The notes: generated by a model not told the origin, from the sequence alone. Counted from the stretch's first letter, positions 41,077 through 50,117 are shown. The stretch is DNA of 64,000 bases from Rathayibacter_A sp036510655 (GCA_036510655.1 DATCDQ010000072.1:1-64000); one strand, 5' to 3'. Translations and numbers: made by a program.

Positions 41077-42572
41077 TGCCGGCCCAGGAAGAACTTCCCG
41101 TTAAGACCACGCGCGACCTCACCCCGACTCCGATCGATCCACGCCGATGGCGAGCTCTCGGAGTGCTGGCAGCCATGCAGTTTCTGCTGGTCGTCGACCT
41201 CACCGTGGTCAACATCGCCTTGCCGCGAATCGGCACTGAACTCGATCTCGGTCCGGCGAATCTGGTCTGGGTCGTCGACGCATACGGTCTCACCGCGGGA
41301 GGTCTGCTGCTGCTCGGCGGACGGATCGCCGACCTCGCGGGCCGACGCAGGATGTTCTTCGCCGGGGTCGCGGTCTTCGCAGCGGGTTCTGCGTTGGCCG
41401 GGGTTGCACCGGCCGGTTGGGTCCTGATAACCGGCCGCGTCATCCAGGGGCTGGGTGACGCGATAGCCGCGCCCGCAGCACTCGCGCTCATTGTCGTGCT
41501 GTTCCCCGAGACCGCAGAGCGCGCGAAAGCGATCGGCATCTGGGGCGCGCTGGCCGGAATCGGCGGCGTGACCGGCACTGTCATCTCGGATGTGCTGACC
41601 GACCTGCTGAGCTGGCGACTCGTCTTTCTCATCGCCCTCCCTGTCGCCCTCGCCGTTCTTGCAGTGGGGCCCCGGCTCCTGTCAGAAAGTAGAATTCCGA
41701 GCACCACCAGGCCCGAATTCACCGGTGTGCTCGCCGGAACGGCCGGCCTTGCCGGGCTCATCTACGGGTTACTGAGGGCATCCGAGCATGCGTGGACCAC
41801 GCCAGCGGTTCTTGTTCCCTTGGTTGCTGGAGCAGTGCTCCTGGCGTTGATGTTTCTCATCGAAGCTCGCAGCCGCAATCCACTGATCCCGCTCGTGTTC
41901 TTCGCCAACCGAACTCGGCTGACAGCCAACGCCGTGACGCTCGTGAATGCCGCCGCCTTCGGTTCGTTCTTGTTCATTCCGAGCCGGTACGTGCAACGGG
42001 TCCTGCACTACTCCCTACTGATCGCCGGGCTCGCCTACCTGCCGATTGGCCTTGCGATCGGGGCCGGCCTCGCGGCCGGATCGGCCATGATCCCCAAACT
42101 GGGTCTGCGCACGATTCTCGCTGCGGGGTGCGTCATCACCGCGCTCGGCTTGGGTTTGACGGTCGCACTCCTCGCCCCTGACGCTAATTATTGGTGGCAG
42201 GTCGCACCCAGCATGGCCTTGGTCGGCCTCGGGCAAGGCATGCTCATGCCCACCATGACGACTGCAGCACTTTCCGGCATCCGTGAACAGGATGCTGGAC
42301 TCGGGTCGGGAGTGCAGACCACCATGACCCACATCGGCGGAGCCCTCGGCCTCGCAATCCTGGTCAGTATCGCAGTTCGGCATACGGCCGACGTCACTGT
42401 GGCAGGCACGCGACCGGCCGCAGGGGAACTCGCCGGCTACGGCCTCGCCCTGGGGATCGCCGCCGTCGGCATGCTCATCGCGGCGGTCGCCGCCACGGTA
42501 CTCGTGCGCGGATCGGCGGTCGAGGCGGACTCGACGCGCGACGGCGAATCGAGTCGCTCAGGTGGCTTCTGA
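41076..42572 (+). CDS. DHA2-family drug/solute efflux MFS transporter
   Basis: A 498-residue major facilitator with about 14 hydrophobic helices. Motif A is GGRIADLAGRRRMFF, helix 1 reads AAMQFLLVVDLTVVNIALPR with the D1-type motif, and motif C-like glycine/proline pattern is in GIGGVTGTVISDVLTDLL. EmrB/QacA-type (DHA2) proton antiporters export hydrophobic drugs or toxic metabolites. It is the third gene of the ArsR-controlled operon, so export of a compound sensed by ArsR or bound by the SRPBCC protein is likely. Its start shares one base with the upstream stop. The last 15 nt overlap the convergent tatB gene. Confidence 0.92.
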   Translation: MPAQEELPVKTTRDLTPTPIDPRRWRALGVLAAMQFLLVVDLTVVNIALPRIGTELDLGPANLVWVVDAYGLTAGGLLLLGGRIADLAGRRRMFFAGVAVFAAGSALAGVAPAGWVLITGRVIQGLGDAIAAPAALALIVVLFPETAERAKAIGIWGALAGIGGVTGTVISDVLTDLLSWRLVFLIALPVALAVLAVGPRLLSESRIPSTTRPEFTGVLAGTAGLAGLIYGLLRASEHAWTTPAVLVPLVAGAVLLALMFLIEARSRNPLIPLVFFANRTRLTANAVTLVNAAAFGSFLFIPSRYVQRVLHYSLLIAGLAYLPIGLAIGAGLAAGSAMIPKLGLRTILAAGCVITALGLGLTVALLAPDANYWWQVAPSMALVGLGQGMLMPTMTTAALSGIREQDAGLGSGVQTTMTHIGGALGLAILVSIAVRHTADVTVAGTRPAAGELAGYGLALGIAAVGMLIAAVAATVLVRGSAVEADSTRDGESSRSGGF

Positions 42573-43046
42573 GTCGAATGGTGGTGCGATACCGGCGGCG
42601 GACACGAGCTCATCAACGCGATCGCCGGACGCCGCCCCACGGGATGCCGCGTCAGCAGAAGCGTCCGCAGCGGCTGCGGCCTCACCGGATGCCGCGTCGA
42701 TCCCGGCGTCGGCGCCGGCCTCGGCGGCATCCGCGTCGACGGCAGCCGCAGGCGTTGCCTCTGGGTCGGGCCGCGTGATCCGCGGTTCGTCGTCGTCTTC
42801 CAGCAGGGCATCACGAATGATACGGCGCGGGTCGTATTGGCGCGGGTCGAGCTTCTTCCAGTCGACCTCGTCGAACTCGGAGCCCATTTCGTCGCGCATG
42901 CGGTCTTTGGCACTATTGGCCATGTTGCGCAGATTGCGCACCAATCTTGCCAGCTGCGCTGCGTAGTGCGGAAGCCGCTCCGGGCCGAGCAAAAAGACAG
43001 CGATCACCCCAATGATGAGCAGCTTGTCGAAGGTCAATCCCAGCAC
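42558..43046 (-). CDS. tatB: Sec-independent protein translocase subunit TatB
   Basis: A 162-residue TatB: one N-terminal membrane helix (LTFDKLLIIGVIAVFLLGPE, the GPE/RLP hinge following), an amphipathic helix (YAAQLARLVRNLRNMANSAK) and a long acidic and Ala-rich cytosolic tail (from about residue 95). TatB binds twin-arginine signal peptides with TatC. The start is GTG at 43044-43046 with TAGTCT 6 nt upstream. No tatA or tatC is in the window. The EfeB protein encoded 10 kb away is a probable Tat substrate. The 3' end overlaps the efflux gene by 15 nt. Confidence 0.9.
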   Translation of the reverse strand: MLGLTFDKLLIIGVIAVFLLGPERLPHYAAQLARLVRNLRNMANSAKDRMRDEMGSEFDEVDWKKLDPRQYDPRRIIRDALLEDDDEPRITRPDPEATPAAAVDADAAEAGADAGIDAASGEAAAAADASADAASRGAASGDRVDELVSAAGIAPPFDSEAT

Positions 43047-43052
43047 TAGTTC

Positions 43053-43058
43053 AGACTA
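43053..43058 (-). promoter_or_regulatory. -10 hexamer of tatB (leaderless)
   Basis: TAGTCT on the minus strand, then 6 nt, then the GTG at 43046; no Shine-Dalgarno is present. Confidence 0.45.
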
Positions 43059-43125
43059 ACCTGTGTAGCCTGCGCGTTTGGCACGAGTCCTGCCTCTATC
43101 CTTAGCGCAGGGAGGCCGTATCGTC

Positions 43126-43758
43126 GTGTCAGACAAAGACAAGAACTGGAAATTTGCGAACGACATCATCGCAGAAAGCGAGGTGATCGCCAGGGCTCGG
43201 GTGCAGTCGCTCGAGTTGGGCATCACCCCGATCTCGCCCGCAATCGGTGCCCAGACGGCCGTCGTCGTCGCCGCGACCGGGGCCTCGAACGTGGTGGAAA
43301 TCGGCACGGGGGTCGGTGTTTCCGGCCTGTGGCTGCTCACCGGCGGCACCCGGGCGATGCTGACGTCGATCGACTCCGAGTTGGACCACCAGCAGCACGC
43401 GCGCGTGAACTTCACCGAGGCGGGGATCGCCGCCAACCGCGTCCGCCTCATCACGGGCCGTGCGCTCGACGTGCTGCCGCGGATGAACGAGAACGTCTAC
43501 GACATCGTCTTCGTCGACGCAGATCCGGCATCCGTAATCGAGTATGTCGAACACGGTCTACGCCTGGTGCGCCCGGGCGGAACGGTGCTCGTCGCGCATG
43601 CGCTCTGGAAGGGTCGAGTGGCCGATCCTGCTCAGCGTGACGAGGTCGCGACCGGCTTCCGCTCCCTCGTGACTGAGATTGCGGCATCCGGCGCCGTTGT
43701 CAGCGCCCTGTCACCGGTCGGTGACGGGTTGCTTCAGATCACAAAGCTGTCAGACTGA
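43126..43758 (+). CDS. SAM-dependent O-methyltransferase (class I, Rv1220c type)
   Basis: A 210-residue O-methyltransferase of the catechol/caffeoyl-CoA-like family. It shows the SAM-binding loop VVEIGTGVGVSGLWLL, motif II-like LTSIDSELDHQQHARV, the metal-proximal DIVFVDADP segment, and LRLVRPGGTVLVAHALWKGR. The usual C-terminal substrate loop is short. GTG at 43126 is chosen because GGGAGG lies 10 nt upstream; an in-frame ATG 48 nt earlier has no such site. It is divergent from tatB, a neighbourhood also seen in mycobacteria although the sigE-rseA-htrA genes found there are absent. Confidence 0.9.
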   Translation: MSDKDKNWKFANDIIAESEVIARARVQSLELGITPISPAIGAQTAVVVAATGASNVVEIGTGVGVSGLWLLTGGTRAMLTSIDSELDHQQHARVNFTEAGIAANRVRLITGRALDVLPRMNENVYDIVFVDADPASVIEYVEHGLRLVRPGGTVLVAHALWKGRVADPAQRDEVATGFRSLVTEIAASGAVVSALSPVGDGLLQITKLSD

Positions 43759-43776
43759 CCCAGCTGTCCGACTGAC

Positions 43777-43947
43777 CTACGCGTTGACGACGCTGGCGAG
43801 TGCGTCGTGGAGCTCTTTGGCCTCTGCGTCGTTGACCGAGACCACCAAACGGCCACCACCCTCGAGCGGGACGCGCACGATAATCAGGCGTCCCTCCTTC
43901 ACGGCCTCCATGGGTCCGTCTCCGGTCCTCGGCTTCATGGCCGCCAT
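43777..43947 (-). CDS. DUF3117 family small protein
   Basis: A 56-residue protein beginning MAAMKPRTGDGPMEAVKEGR and containing IIVRVPLEGGGRLVVSVNDA, ending LHDALASVVNA. This is the small DUF3117 family (Rv1211 type), conserved across Actinobacteria and of unknown function. GGGGAG precedes the ATG at 43945-43947; a second ATG lies three codons inside. It is convergent with the O-methyltransferase gene (18 nt between stops). Its position near dapD/dapE matches mycobacteria. Confidence 0.9.
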   Translation of the reverse strand: MAAMKPRTGDGPMEAVKEGRLIIVRVPLEGGGRLVVSVNDAEAKELHDALASVVNA

Positions 43948-44065
43948 GTAGCTCCCCTTTCGTGGATGTACTACCCATTATCGGCCATGACCGGGTGCCC
44001 TGCGAAATCGAGCACGGGATCGTGCGCAGCGATCGGTGCGATCACACGCCGCGTTCACGCACTGT

Positions 44066-45295
44066 TTACGGCGGAGACCAGTCCGCGCCGTCTACTCCCC
44101 AGCACACCAGGAGCCAACCGACCTGACCCGCGATGGACAGAACGATCAGTGCGGTGCGGTACGTCTTACTCTTCGGGATGGCCAGCGCACCGAGCAACGG
44201 GAACATCGGCATCAGCAGGCGGAAGGTGCTCGATTGGGGAAAGAACACGGCGAGAAGATACACGGCGTAGCTGGCGACCCAGAACCGCAGATCGACCCCG
44301 AGCCTTCGAACGGCAGGGAGGAACATGCACACCGCAAAGATCGCGATCACCAGCGCCAGCGCCAGGTAGCCGAGCCACGCGGGCAATCCCAGAAAGATGT
44401 TGAACCACCAGTCGGCGGCTTGAATCCACGGAGCGAACGGCAACAGGTGCACACGACCGATATAGTCGGCCCGCCACGTCAACTCGGTGTCTGTGTACGC
44501 GTTGACCGAGCCTGTCACCGCCGCCGCGATCGCCGGCCAGGCCAAACCGGCCACCCCGCTGAAAATCGTGACGACAACGGATGCGACTCGGTCGCGCACC
44601 GAGAACGGATCGCGTCGCCTCACCACCCACCGATAGATGAGGTGCAACCCCATGGCGAGCGCGAACGCCAGCCCGCTCGGCCGCGTGAACGCCATGACGG
44701 CGATCGCCGGCAGCATCGCCCAGTAGCGACGCTCCAACAGCAGATACAGCGCGAGGATCAGGAAGAACAGATACATCGATTCTGCATATGCCAACTGCAG
44801 CAGCGGCGCGGTCGGTGCGAAGCAGAACAATGCAACGGCGAACAGCGCAGTTGAGCGGCCCAGCCGCAGCCGGAACAGCCGGTACAGCAGAAGCGCCGAA
44901 CCCGCTCCGAAGCCGACGGAGACGACGACGGACGCGACCTCCCACGGCATCCGGGTCAGGAACATGACCGCGGAGACCAGCCACGGATAGCCCGGCATGA
45001 ACGCCCAGGCGTTCTGCGCGACGTTGCCGGCCGCATCCAACGGCAGCTGCGCCGGATAGCCCCACCCGGCGACGATCTGATACCAGCGCCCATCCCAGAT
45101 CGTGGCGAACTGGAAGAAGCCCGGATGCGCCCCGGTCCACGGGTTCGGGCCCTGCACACTCGCGAAGATCAGCAGCAGTGCGCTCGACACCGCGCGCGAG
45201 GCCACGAAGACGGCCAGCACCCGCACCCACCAGCGCTTCAACCAGGATCGCGCCGTCTGCGTCATGACCGGTGCCGCGAGCTCGGTGTCAGCCAT
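44066..45295 (-). CDS. PIG-V-like integral membrane glycosyltransferase
   Basis: A 409-residue membrane protein with about ten hydrophobic helices. It resembles PIG-V/GT-C mannosyltransferases: an early loop with FFQFATIWDGRWYQIVAGWG (the WDGxWY motif holding the likely catalytic acidic residue), FMPGYPWLVSAVMFLTRMPW, FAPTAPLLQLAYAESMYLFF and AMLPAIAVMAFTRPSGLAFA. The donor is presumably polyprenyl-phosphate mannose and the acceptor unknown. The ATG at 45293-45295 overlaps the end of dapE by 8 nt, so it is transcribed with dapE. Confidence 0.83.
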   Translation of the reverse strand: MADTELAAPVMTQTARSWLKRWWVRVLAVFVASRAVSSALLLIFASVQGPNPWTGAHPGFFQFATIWDGRWYQIVAGWGYPAQLPLDAAGNVAQNAWAFMPGYPWLVSAVMFLTRMPWEVASVVVSVGFGAGSALLLYRLFRLRLGRSTALFAVALFCFAPTAPLLQLAYAESMYLFFLILALYLLLERRYWAMLPAIAVMAFTRPSGLAFALAMGLHLIYRWVVRRRDPFSVRDRVASVVVTIFSGVAGLAWPAIAAAVTGSVNAYTDTELTWRADYIGRVHLLPFAPWIQAADWWFNIFLGLPAWLGYLALALVIAIFAVCMFLPAVRRLGVDLRFWVASYAVYLLAVFFPQSSTFRLLMPMFPLLGALAIPKSKTYRTALIVLSIAGQVGWLLVCWGVDGADWSPP

Positions 45296-46379
45296 CGGAT
45301 GCCGTCAGCCAGGCGCGCAGTCCCCGCTCGCAGTCGGTGATCTGGTACAGGGCGACCCGTTCGTCGTCGGCGTGCGCCAGCAGGGCGTCGCCCGGCCCGT
45401 AGTTGATGGCAGGAACACCAAGGGCGGAGAAGCGAGCGACGTCGGTCCACCCGTATTTGGGTTTCGCTTCAACGCCGAGCGCCGCCAGAAAGCCCCGGGC
45501 CAGCGGTGCGTCCAGCCCAGGACGCGCGCCCTCCGACAGGTCGGCGACCGTGAGATCGTAGCCCGCGAACAGCTCTCGCATGTACGCGATCGCCTCCTCG
45601 CCGGAGCGGCTGGGTGCGAAGCGGTAGTTGACGTGCACGGTGCACTCGTCCGGAATCACGTTCTTCGCCACACCGCCGGAGATCGTCACCGCGTTCAACG
45701 CCTCTCGGTAGACCAGCCCATCGACGTCGACGCTGCGCGGCTCGTACGCCGCCAAGGTCGCGAGGATTGGGGCAATCTTGTGGATGGCGTTCTCACCCAC
45801 CCACGGGCGAGCCGAATGGGCGCGCTTACCGTGCGTGCGCAGCTCGAAACGCAAGGTTCCGTTGCATCCGCCCTCGATGGCGCCGTTCGTGGGCTCGCCG
45901 AGAATGGCGAAGTCGCCGGCGAACAGATCGGGGCGAATGCGGGCCAGGCGCCCGAGCCCGTTCATGCTGGCGTCGACCTCTTCGTTGTCGTACCACATCC
46001 ACGTGAGATCGACGGCCGGCGTTGCGAGTTCGCGTGCGAGTTTCAACTGCACAGCGACGCCTGCCTTCATGTCGACGGTGCCGCGCCCCCACAGGTATTC
46101 GACGGACGCCGCGCCGTCTTCTTCCGTCTCGAATCGGGTCGGCAGGTTGCCGTTCACCGGCACAGTGTCCAGGTGCCCCGCGATGATCACGCGGCGTGCT
46201 CTGCCCAGCCTCGTGCGGGCGACGACCGTGTTGCCATGGCGGCTGAGTTCGAGGTGACCGGCGTCGGCGAGCGCGGCGACGATCGCGTCGGCCAGCGCCG
46301 CTTCATTTCCGGACACCGATTCGATGTCGCAGAGCTGGCGGGTGATGTCGATCGACGAGGCGGTCAGGTCCAGAGGCAC
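45288..46379 (-). CDS. dapE: Succinyl-diaminopimelate desuccinylase
   Basis: A 363-residue M20 metallohydrolase releasing LL-diaminopimelate from its N-succinyl form in the lysine/peptidoglycan pathway. Zinc-site residues are visible: His69 and Asp71 (IIAGHLDTVP), Asp103 (GRGTVDMKAG), Glu133/Glu134 (WYDNEEVDAS) and GEPTNGAIEGGCNGTLRFEL, with a dimerisation domain (about 178-290). The start is GTG at 46377-46379 with TAGATT 6 nt upstream, so leaderless. It is divergent from dapD, 17 nt apart, with overlapping promoters. The downstream PIG-V-like gene overlaps by 8 nt. Confidence 0.95.
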   Translation of the reverse strand: MPLDLTASSIDITRQLCDIESVSGNEAALADAIVAALADAGHLELSRHGNTVVARTRLGRARRVIIAGHLDTVPVNGNLPTRFETEEDGAASVEYLWGRGTVDMKAGVAVQLKLARELATPAVDLTWMWYDNEEVDASMNGLGRLARIRPDLFAGDFAILGEPTNGAIEGGCNGTLRFELRTHGKRAHSARPWVGENAIHKIAPILATLAAYEPRSVDVDGLVYREALNAVTISGGVAKNVIPDECTVHVNYRFAPSRSGEEAIAYMRELFAGYDLTVADLSEGARPGLDAPLARGFLAALGVEAKPKYGWTDVARFSALGVPAINYGPGDALLAHADDERVALYQITDCERGLRAWLTASDG

Positions 46380-46384
46380 CCTAC

Positions 46385-46391
46385 TAATCTA
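46385..46391. promoter_or_regulatory. Overlapping divergent -10 boxes of dapD and dapE
   Basis: Plus strand: TAATCT (46385-46390), 6 nt, ATG of dapD at 46397. Minus strand: TAGATT (46391 to 46386), 6 nt, GTG of dapE at 46379. The two hexamers share five base pairs, so polymerase can open only one direction at a time. Both mRNAs would be leaderless. Confidence 0.6.
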
Positions 46392-46396
46392 GAGCC

Positions 46397-47377
46397 ATGC
46401 CCACCACGGAAACCTCAGCGTCCGCTGCGCCAACACACGCGTGGGGCTACGGCCTCGCGACGATCGCCGGTGACGGCACTGTGCTCGACACGTGGTTCCG
46501 CGAGCCACGGCTCGGAACGCTGCCTGCCGGGCGAGACCGCTGGATCGTGCCGGCCGAATTGACGGCGTTGACGGGCGACGACCAGCGCCGCAACGTGCAC
46601 ATCGACGCAGTGACGGTCGAGATCGAATTGGCCGCAGCACCGGCGTCGACATCGGATGCCTACCTGCGGCTCCACCTGCTCTCCCACCTGCTCGTCAAGC
46701 CGAACACGATCAACCTCGACGGGCTGTTCGCCACTCTCCCGATCGTCACCTGGACCAATGCGGGCCCGGTGCTGCCGTCCGACTTCGACCGCCTGCGCCC
46801 TGTGCTCCGACGTGGCGGCATCCAAGTGGGCAGCATCGACAAATTCCCGCGCCTCCTCGACTACGTCTCCCCCGTTCACGTGCGCATCGCTGATGCTTCG
46901 CGCGTGCGTCTCGGCGCCCATCTTGCACCGGGCACCGTTGTGATGCACGAAGGGTTCGTCAATTACAACGCCGGCACGCTCGGAGTTTCGATGGTGGAAG
47001 GACGTATCTCGCAGGGAGTCGTGGTCGGCGACGGATCGGACATCGGTGGCGGCGCATCCGTCATGGGCACGCTGTCCGGCGGGGGCACCCAACAGGTCGC
47101 GATCGGCGAACGGGCCCTCCTCGGCGCGAATTCCGGCATCGGCATATCGATCGGTGACGACTGCATCGTCGAAGCAGGACTGTACGTAACTGCAGGCACC
47201 AAGGTTGTCGTCGTGGGCGCCGCCCCGACCGCTGACGGACGCCTGCAGGCGGTGAAGGCCGTGGAACTCTCCGGCGTGCCAAACCTGCTGTTCCGACGCA
47301 ATTCGCTGACCGGGGCAGTCGAAGTGTTGCAACGCAGCGGTGCGGGCATCCGCCTCAACGCAGCTCTGCACGCCTGA
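46397..47377 (+). CDS. dapD: 2,3,4,5-tetrahydropyridine-2,6-dicarboxylate N-succinyltransferase
   Basis: A 326-residue actinobacterial-type DapD. The N-terminal domain includes LLSHLLVKPNTINLDGLFAT. The left-handed beta-helix of hexapeptide repeats is visible in SRVRLGAHLAPGTVVMHEGF, NAGTLGVSMVEGRISQGVVV, DGSDIGGGASVMGTLSGGG and GERALLGANSGIGISIGDDC. It transfers succinyl from succinyl-CoA to tetrahydrodipicolinate in DAP/lysine synthesis. Together with dapE and dapC in this window it makes the succinylase branch nearly complete. The start ATG is leaderless (TAATCT 6 nt upstream). Confidence 0.95.
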   Translation: MPTTETSASAAPTHAWGYGLATIAGDGTVLDTWFREPRLGTLPAGRDRWIVPAELTALTGDDQRRNVHIDAVTVEIELAAAPASTSDAYLRLHLLSHLLVKPNTINLDGLFATLPIVTWTNAGPVLPSDFDRLRPVLRRGGIQVGSIDKFPRLLDYVSPVHVRIADASRVRLGAHLAPGTVVMHEGFVNYNAGTLGVSMVEGRISQGVVVGDGSDIGGGASVMGTLSGGGTQQVAIGERALLGANSGIGISIGDDCIVEAGLYVTAGTKVVVVGAAPTADGRLQAVKAVELSGVPNLLFRRNSLTGAVEVLQRSGAGIRLNAALHA

Positions 47378-47508
47378 CACGATCTGTGCCGCGCCGACCT
47401 GCGCAACCTTAATGCTTAATGCTGTGGCAGGCCGCGACGCCGGTCTCGAGCCAGGTTGCCAGGCGGCTACGATTGCGAGCAACCGTTGAGTACGAGGGAG
47501 TGTGACGC

Positions 47509-50088
47509 GTGGGTACAGATGCACCGAGGATCGGCCGGAGGCATCCATTCTGGCGGGTCATGGGCATCCTGCTCGCGATCGTGCTCGCGCTGGCCATCGT
47601 CGCCGGTGTACTCGGTTTCTGGACGGTGACGCGCTCGTTCCCCACACTGTCCGGCAACATCGACCTGCCCGGCTTGAACCAGCCGGTCACGGTGCAACGC
47701 GACGCGGCCGGCATCCCGCAGATCACAGCTGAGACGTCCCACGATCTGTTCATGGCCGAAGGCTATGTGCACGCTCAAGACCGCTTCTGGGAGATGGACT
47801 TCCGACGGCATGTGACCGCAGGGCGGCTGGCCGAGCTGTTCGGCAAAAGCCAAGTCGGCACAGACGCGTTCATTCGCACGCTCGGTTGGCGCAACGTCGC
47901 CGAGCAAGAGGTCAAGCAGATGGATGCGACTTCGCTCTCTTATTACCAGGCCTATGCCGACGGCGTGAACGCCTATCTGAAGACCCACAAGGGCGCCGAC
48001 CTGTCGCTGGAGTACGCGGTTCTCGGCCTGCAGGTGTCCGGTTACACGCCACAGAAATGGACACCAGTCGACTCTGTGGCGTGGCTGAAGGCCATGGCTT
48101 GGGACCTCCGCTCCAACCTCGTAGACGAGATCGACCGCGCCGTGTTGGCGACGAAGCTGACGCCGGCGCAAGTGGCTGAGTTGCATCCGGAATATCCGTA
48201 CGGCCAGCATCCGACGATCACCGGGCTCGGCGGCGGCAGCGACGACACGGTGACGACGGATGCGAAGCCCGCCGTCGCGACGTCAGCCCCGGCCGCCACG
48301 AACACGACCGTCACAGCACAGGCTTTGGCGCCGCTTGAAGAATTGCAAGCAACGATGGCGGCGGTGCCGGAACTCCTCGGCCCGGCCGGCAACGGCATCG
48401 GCTCCAACTCGTGGGTTGTCGCTGGCAGCCACACGACCACGGGCAAGCCGCTCCTGGCCAACGACCCGCACCTCGGCCCCGTTATGCCGAGCATTTGGTA
48501 TCAGGTCGGGCTGCATTGCGCGACCGTCTCAGCGGCGTGCCCGTTCGACGTCGCGGGTTACAGCTTCTCCGGCCTGCCCGGGGTCGTCATCGGCCACAAC
48601 AACAAGATCGCGTGGGGTTTCACCAACCTCGGTCCTGACGTCGCCGACCTCTACCTCGAGAAGGTCAGCGACAAAGGCTACGAATACGACGGCGTCGTCA
48701 CACCATTCACGGAGCGCACAGAAACGATCAAAATCGCCGGCGGAACATCGCAGAAGATCACGATCAAGACGACCAACCACGGCCCGTTGGTGACCGGCAT
48801 AACGAGCGACTTCGGCACGATCGCGAAGAGCTATACCACCGGTCACGAGGGCGTGCCCGCGGGAAAGTATCAGTTGGCGCTGCAGTGGACAGCGCTACAG
48901 CCTGGGCACACGGCAGAGGCGATCTTCGCCATGAACAAGGCGACGAACTGGACCGAATTCCGGGCCGCCGCCGCGGACTTCGACGTTCCGGCGCAGAACC
49001 TGATCTACGCGGATGTCGACGGCAACATCGGCTATCAGGCGCCCGGGCGCATCCCGATTCGCAAGCAGGGCGACGGCACGCTGCCGGTGCCGGGCTGGAC
49101 CAGCTCCTACGGCTGGACAGGTTACGTGCCGTTCGACGATCTGCCGAGCGTGTACAACCCGCCGAAGGGCTACATCGTGACCGCGAACAATGCGGCGGTC
49201 GGGCCGGGGTATCCGGTGATGATCACCCAGGATTGGGATACCGGATATCGCGCCAACCAGATCACGATTCGACTCCAGGCGCTGCTGAAGAGCGGCAAGA
49301 AGATCTCCGCAGCCGACATGTCCTCGATTCAGGCGGACAAGTACGACGCGAACGCGGCGACGCTCGCACCATTGCTGGTTTCGCTGCATCTGAACGGTGC
49401 AGCCGGTGACGCGATCGATCTGCTCAAGGGCTGGAATTACCAGGACGACCCGGGCAGTGCGGCCGCCGCGTACTTCAACGTGTTCTGGCGCAACCTGTTG
49501 CACGACGCATTCGGTCGCAAGATGCCGGCATGCGCTCAGCCGGTCGGCGGAGACCGCTGGTTCCAGGTGGTCGACTCTCTGATCGACCAACCGGACTCGA
49601 CATGGTGGACCGACAACAAACTGGGCGTGTCCGGTCTCGACGACATGCTGGCGTATTCGGCGAAGAAGGCTGCGACGGAGGCCGCCGACCTGATGGGGTC
49701 CGATCCGTCTGCGTGGCGTTGGGACAGCATCCATCAGCTCGAATTGACGAACGCGAGCTTCGGCGAGTCCGGTATCGCACCGATCGAGTGGCTGTTCAAT
49801 CGCGGTCCGTATCCGGTGGGAGGCGCGACTTCCGTCGTCGATGCGGTCGGTTGGGATGCCTCGATCGGCTATCAGGTCAACTGGGTGCCATCGATGCGAC
49901 AGGTGGTCGACCTCTCCGACTTCGATGCGTCGACCTGGATCAACCTGACCGGCGAGTCCGGGCACGCGTTCCACGCGAACTACGCTGACCAGACACCTCT
50001 GTGGCAGACGAACAAGACACGGCCATGGCCGTTCAGCGCGAATGCTGTGAAGGCCGCCACGACGAACACGCTGACCTTGAAGCCATAG
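47509..50088 (+). CDS. Penicillin acylase family (Ntn-hydrolase) protein
   Basis: An 859-residue S45-type Ntn hydrolase precursor. An N-terminal membrane anchor (about 14-38, FWRVMGILLAIVLALAIVAG) is followed by the alpha-chain part (GYVHAQDRFWEMDFRRHVTA, GRLAELFGKSQVG). The autocatalytic site is at about Ser299 in NGIGSNSWVVAGSHTTTGKP; the SNxW pattern marks the new N-terminal nucleophile of the beta chain. It continues LLANDPHLGPVMPSIWYQVG. Substrates could be acyl-homoserine lactones, beta-lactams or lipopeptides. A low-complexity Thr/Ala linker (about 245-275) sits just before the cut, as expected for a spacer. The start is GTG at 47509, after GAGGGAG. It stands alone and is convergent with gltA. 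Confidence 0.92.
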   Translation: MGTDAPRIGRRHPFWRVMGILLAIVLALAIVAGVLGFWTVTRSFPTLSGNIDLPGLNQPVTVQRDAAGIPQITAETSHDLFMAEGYVHAQDRFWEMDFRRHVTAGRLAELFGKSQVGTDAFIRTLGWRNVAEQEVKQMDATSLSYYQAYADGVNAYLKTHKGADLSLEYAVLGLQVSGYTPQKWTPVDSVAWLKAMAWDLRSNLVDEIDRAVLATKLTPAQVAELHPEYPYGQHPTITGLGGGSDDTVTTDAKPAVATSAPAATNTTVTAQALAPLEELQATMAAVPELLGPAGNGIGSNSWVVAGSHTTTGKPLLANDPHLGPVMPSIWYQVGLHCATVSAACPFDVAGYSFSGLPGVVIGHNNKIAWGFTNLGPDVADLYLEKVSDKGYEYDGVVTPFTERTETIKIAGGTSQKITIKTTNHGPLVTGITSDFGTIAKSYTTGHEGVPAGKYQLALQWTALQPGHTAEAIFAMNKATNWTEFRAAAADFDVPAQNLIYADVDGNIGYQAPGRIPIRKQGDGTLPVPGWTSSYGWTGYVPFDDLPSVYNPPKGYIVTANNAAVGPGYPVMITQDWDTGYRANQITIRLQALLKSGKKISAADMSSIQADKYDANAATLAPLLVSLHLNGAAGDAIDLLKGWNYQDDPGSAAAAYFNVFWRNLLHDAFGRKMPACAQPVGGDRWFQVVDSLIDQPDSTWWTDNKLGVSGLDDMLAYSAKKAATEAADLMGSDPSAWRWDSIHQLELTNASFGESGIAPIEWLFNRGPYPVGGATSVVDAVGWDASIGYQVNWVPSMRQVVDLSDFDASTWINLTGESGHAFHANYADQTPLWQTNKTRPWPFSANAVKAATTNTLTLKP

Positions 50089-50092
50089 GAGC

Positions 50093-50117
50093 CGGTCCCT
50101 GAGCGGAGGGCGCTCAG
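50093..50117. terminator. Candidate bidirectional terminator between the acylase gene and gltA
   Basis: CTGAGCG-GAGGG-CGCTCAG (50099-50117) is a perfect 7-bp inverted repeat with a 5-nt loop. It covers the gltA stop codon (50114-50116) and lies 10 nt after the acylase stop. No T-tract follows on either strand. Its left part, GGTCCCTGAGCGGAG, is the inverse of the dispersed repeat at 30299-30323. Confidence 0.45.
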
